A stretch of DNA of 30,272 bases from positions 1-30,272 of the IMG/VR virus record IMGVR_UViG_3300030012_001957. One strand, 5' to 3'. The position numbers were made by a program, and so were the translations under genes. A model generated the notes under the pieces. The model was not told where the DNA came from. It made no database searches and saw nothing but the letters and a program-made list of their open reading frames with translations. Of this stretch, positions 29,825 to 30,272 are shown one piece after another; the first letter of the stretch is position 1, and each line of letters opens with the position of its first letter. The stretch comes from a virus.

Positions 29825-30272
29825 AGTTCAAGCGCTTGATTCATTTGATTCATTTCCTGAAGGATATTGGATTCTTGCAGTCAGAAGCAAAGCAGATAAG
29901 CCAAATAAATTTGATGATAAATTCTATATTTATAAAGGAGAAGAGTTTATAACGGTAACAACAGGAACAACAAATCCAGGAACAAGCATTCTAAAAGGCG
30001 GATTCAAAAGATATAACAGAGTAGGCGCTGCCGTTGTTAAATCCAATGAATGGTATTACGACATTTATAAATACGGATTGCATAACAGAAAGATGGAAGC
30101 ATTGAGGCAGAGATCATCAAAGCCAATCTTATATTATAGAGATGGCGATATGGATGGAAAAAGCGAAGAGAAAGGCAAACTTGAAAGCGGAGTTATTTAC
30201 ACTAACTTTCATGGATCAACTTATAGAAAAGGATCATTATTAGAAAGAGATAATATTAACGGATGGTCGGCA
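29787..30272 (+). CDS. Putative cell-wall lysin, N-terminal part (runs off the window)
   Basis: The frame starts at ATG 29787, inside the end of the preceding gene, and is open to the last base (162 codons). It continues in the left-end copy (1-452), giving 196 residues in all. The first 46 residues, not present at the left end, contain S-Y-T-D-K-E-L-L-D-R-V and E-G-Y-W-I-L-A-V-R-S, a helix then strand. The catalytic-looking His142 is included here; the sequence stops just before Gly163-Cys164. Function as described for the left-end part. Confidence 0.6.
   Translation, partial: MVRSYTDKELLDRVQALDSFDSFPEGYWILAVRSKADKPNKFDDKFYIYKGEEFITVTTGTTNPGTSILKGGFKRYNRVGAAVVKSNEWYYDIYKYGLHNRKMEALRQRSSKPILYYRDGDMDGKSEEKGKLESGVIYTNFHGSTYRKGSLLERDNINGWSA
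29926..30272. repeat. Terminal overlap, right copy (matches 1-347)
   Basis: Gapless alignment to the left end, with 13 synonymous third-position differences. A true exact terminal repeat, or one assembled from a single clone, would be identical, so this copy derives from a sister strain or from a diverged duplicate. Confidence 0.9.

Noticed and set aside
1-30272. tRNA genes, integrase, excisionase, repressor or toxin-antitoxin genes
   Set aside because: I looked for their motifs and folds and found none that I could support; the phage therefore looks lytic, though unknown small genes leave this open.

Overview
The window is almost certainly a near-complete genome of a tailed, siphovirus-like phage of a Bacteroidota (Flavobacteriia-type) host. 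The DNA is AT-rich (GC about one third by eye). Every convincing gene lies on the plus strand, most genes touch or overlap by a few bases, and no rRNA, tRNA, integrase, lysogeny repressor, insertion sequence or CRISPR array is visible. The host group is inferred from host-type promoter elements (TTTG, 19 bases, TATATTTG), A/T-rich leaders with little Shine-Dalgarno signal, and many structural proteins of the type seen in Bacteroidota phages. No stretch over 300 bases lacks a gene.

Ends: bases 1-347 and 29926-30272 are the same part of one gene, at about 96% identity, with 13 differences that are all synonymous third-position changes. The contig therefore closes on itself (unit about 29,925 bp), and the two ends probably come from two close strains.

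Layout: 1-1655 holds the end of a putative lysin, a small basic protein and a metallophosphoesterase. 1830-8907 is the early/replication block: Dam-type methylase, winged-helix protein, DnaA-domain-IV-like protein, replisome-organizer-like protein, DnaB-like ATPase, a second methyltransferase, NinG, an ERF annealing protein, a PD-(D/E)XK exonuclease and a small protein with an SSB-like acidic tip. 9000-9596 encodes a sigma-70-family factor just behind a terminator. 9593-12797 is the packaging block: small proteins, a ParB-methyltransferase fusion, a small-terminase-like protein and TerL, followed by a fourth methyltransferase (12799-13557). 13592-21038 is the tail block, with a tail-chaperone pair encoded in two overlapping frames and the tape measure. 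21059-27546 is the head block: XkdF-like protease, scaffold, major capsid, major tail protein, and a portal with a MuF-like C-terminus. 27613-29149 holds appendage proteins, including a LamG lectin. 29139 to the end is a lysis cassette.

How the parts work together: the early genes appear to be read from host-type promoters. The phage sigma factor is a good candidate for reading four matching elements (ACA, 12 bases, TACGTT) that sit only before late structural genes; three of them are exactly 8 bases from an ATG. Other genome-wide signals are a complete absence of AGCT, frequent GATC, and three methyltransferase segments free of GATC that look imported.
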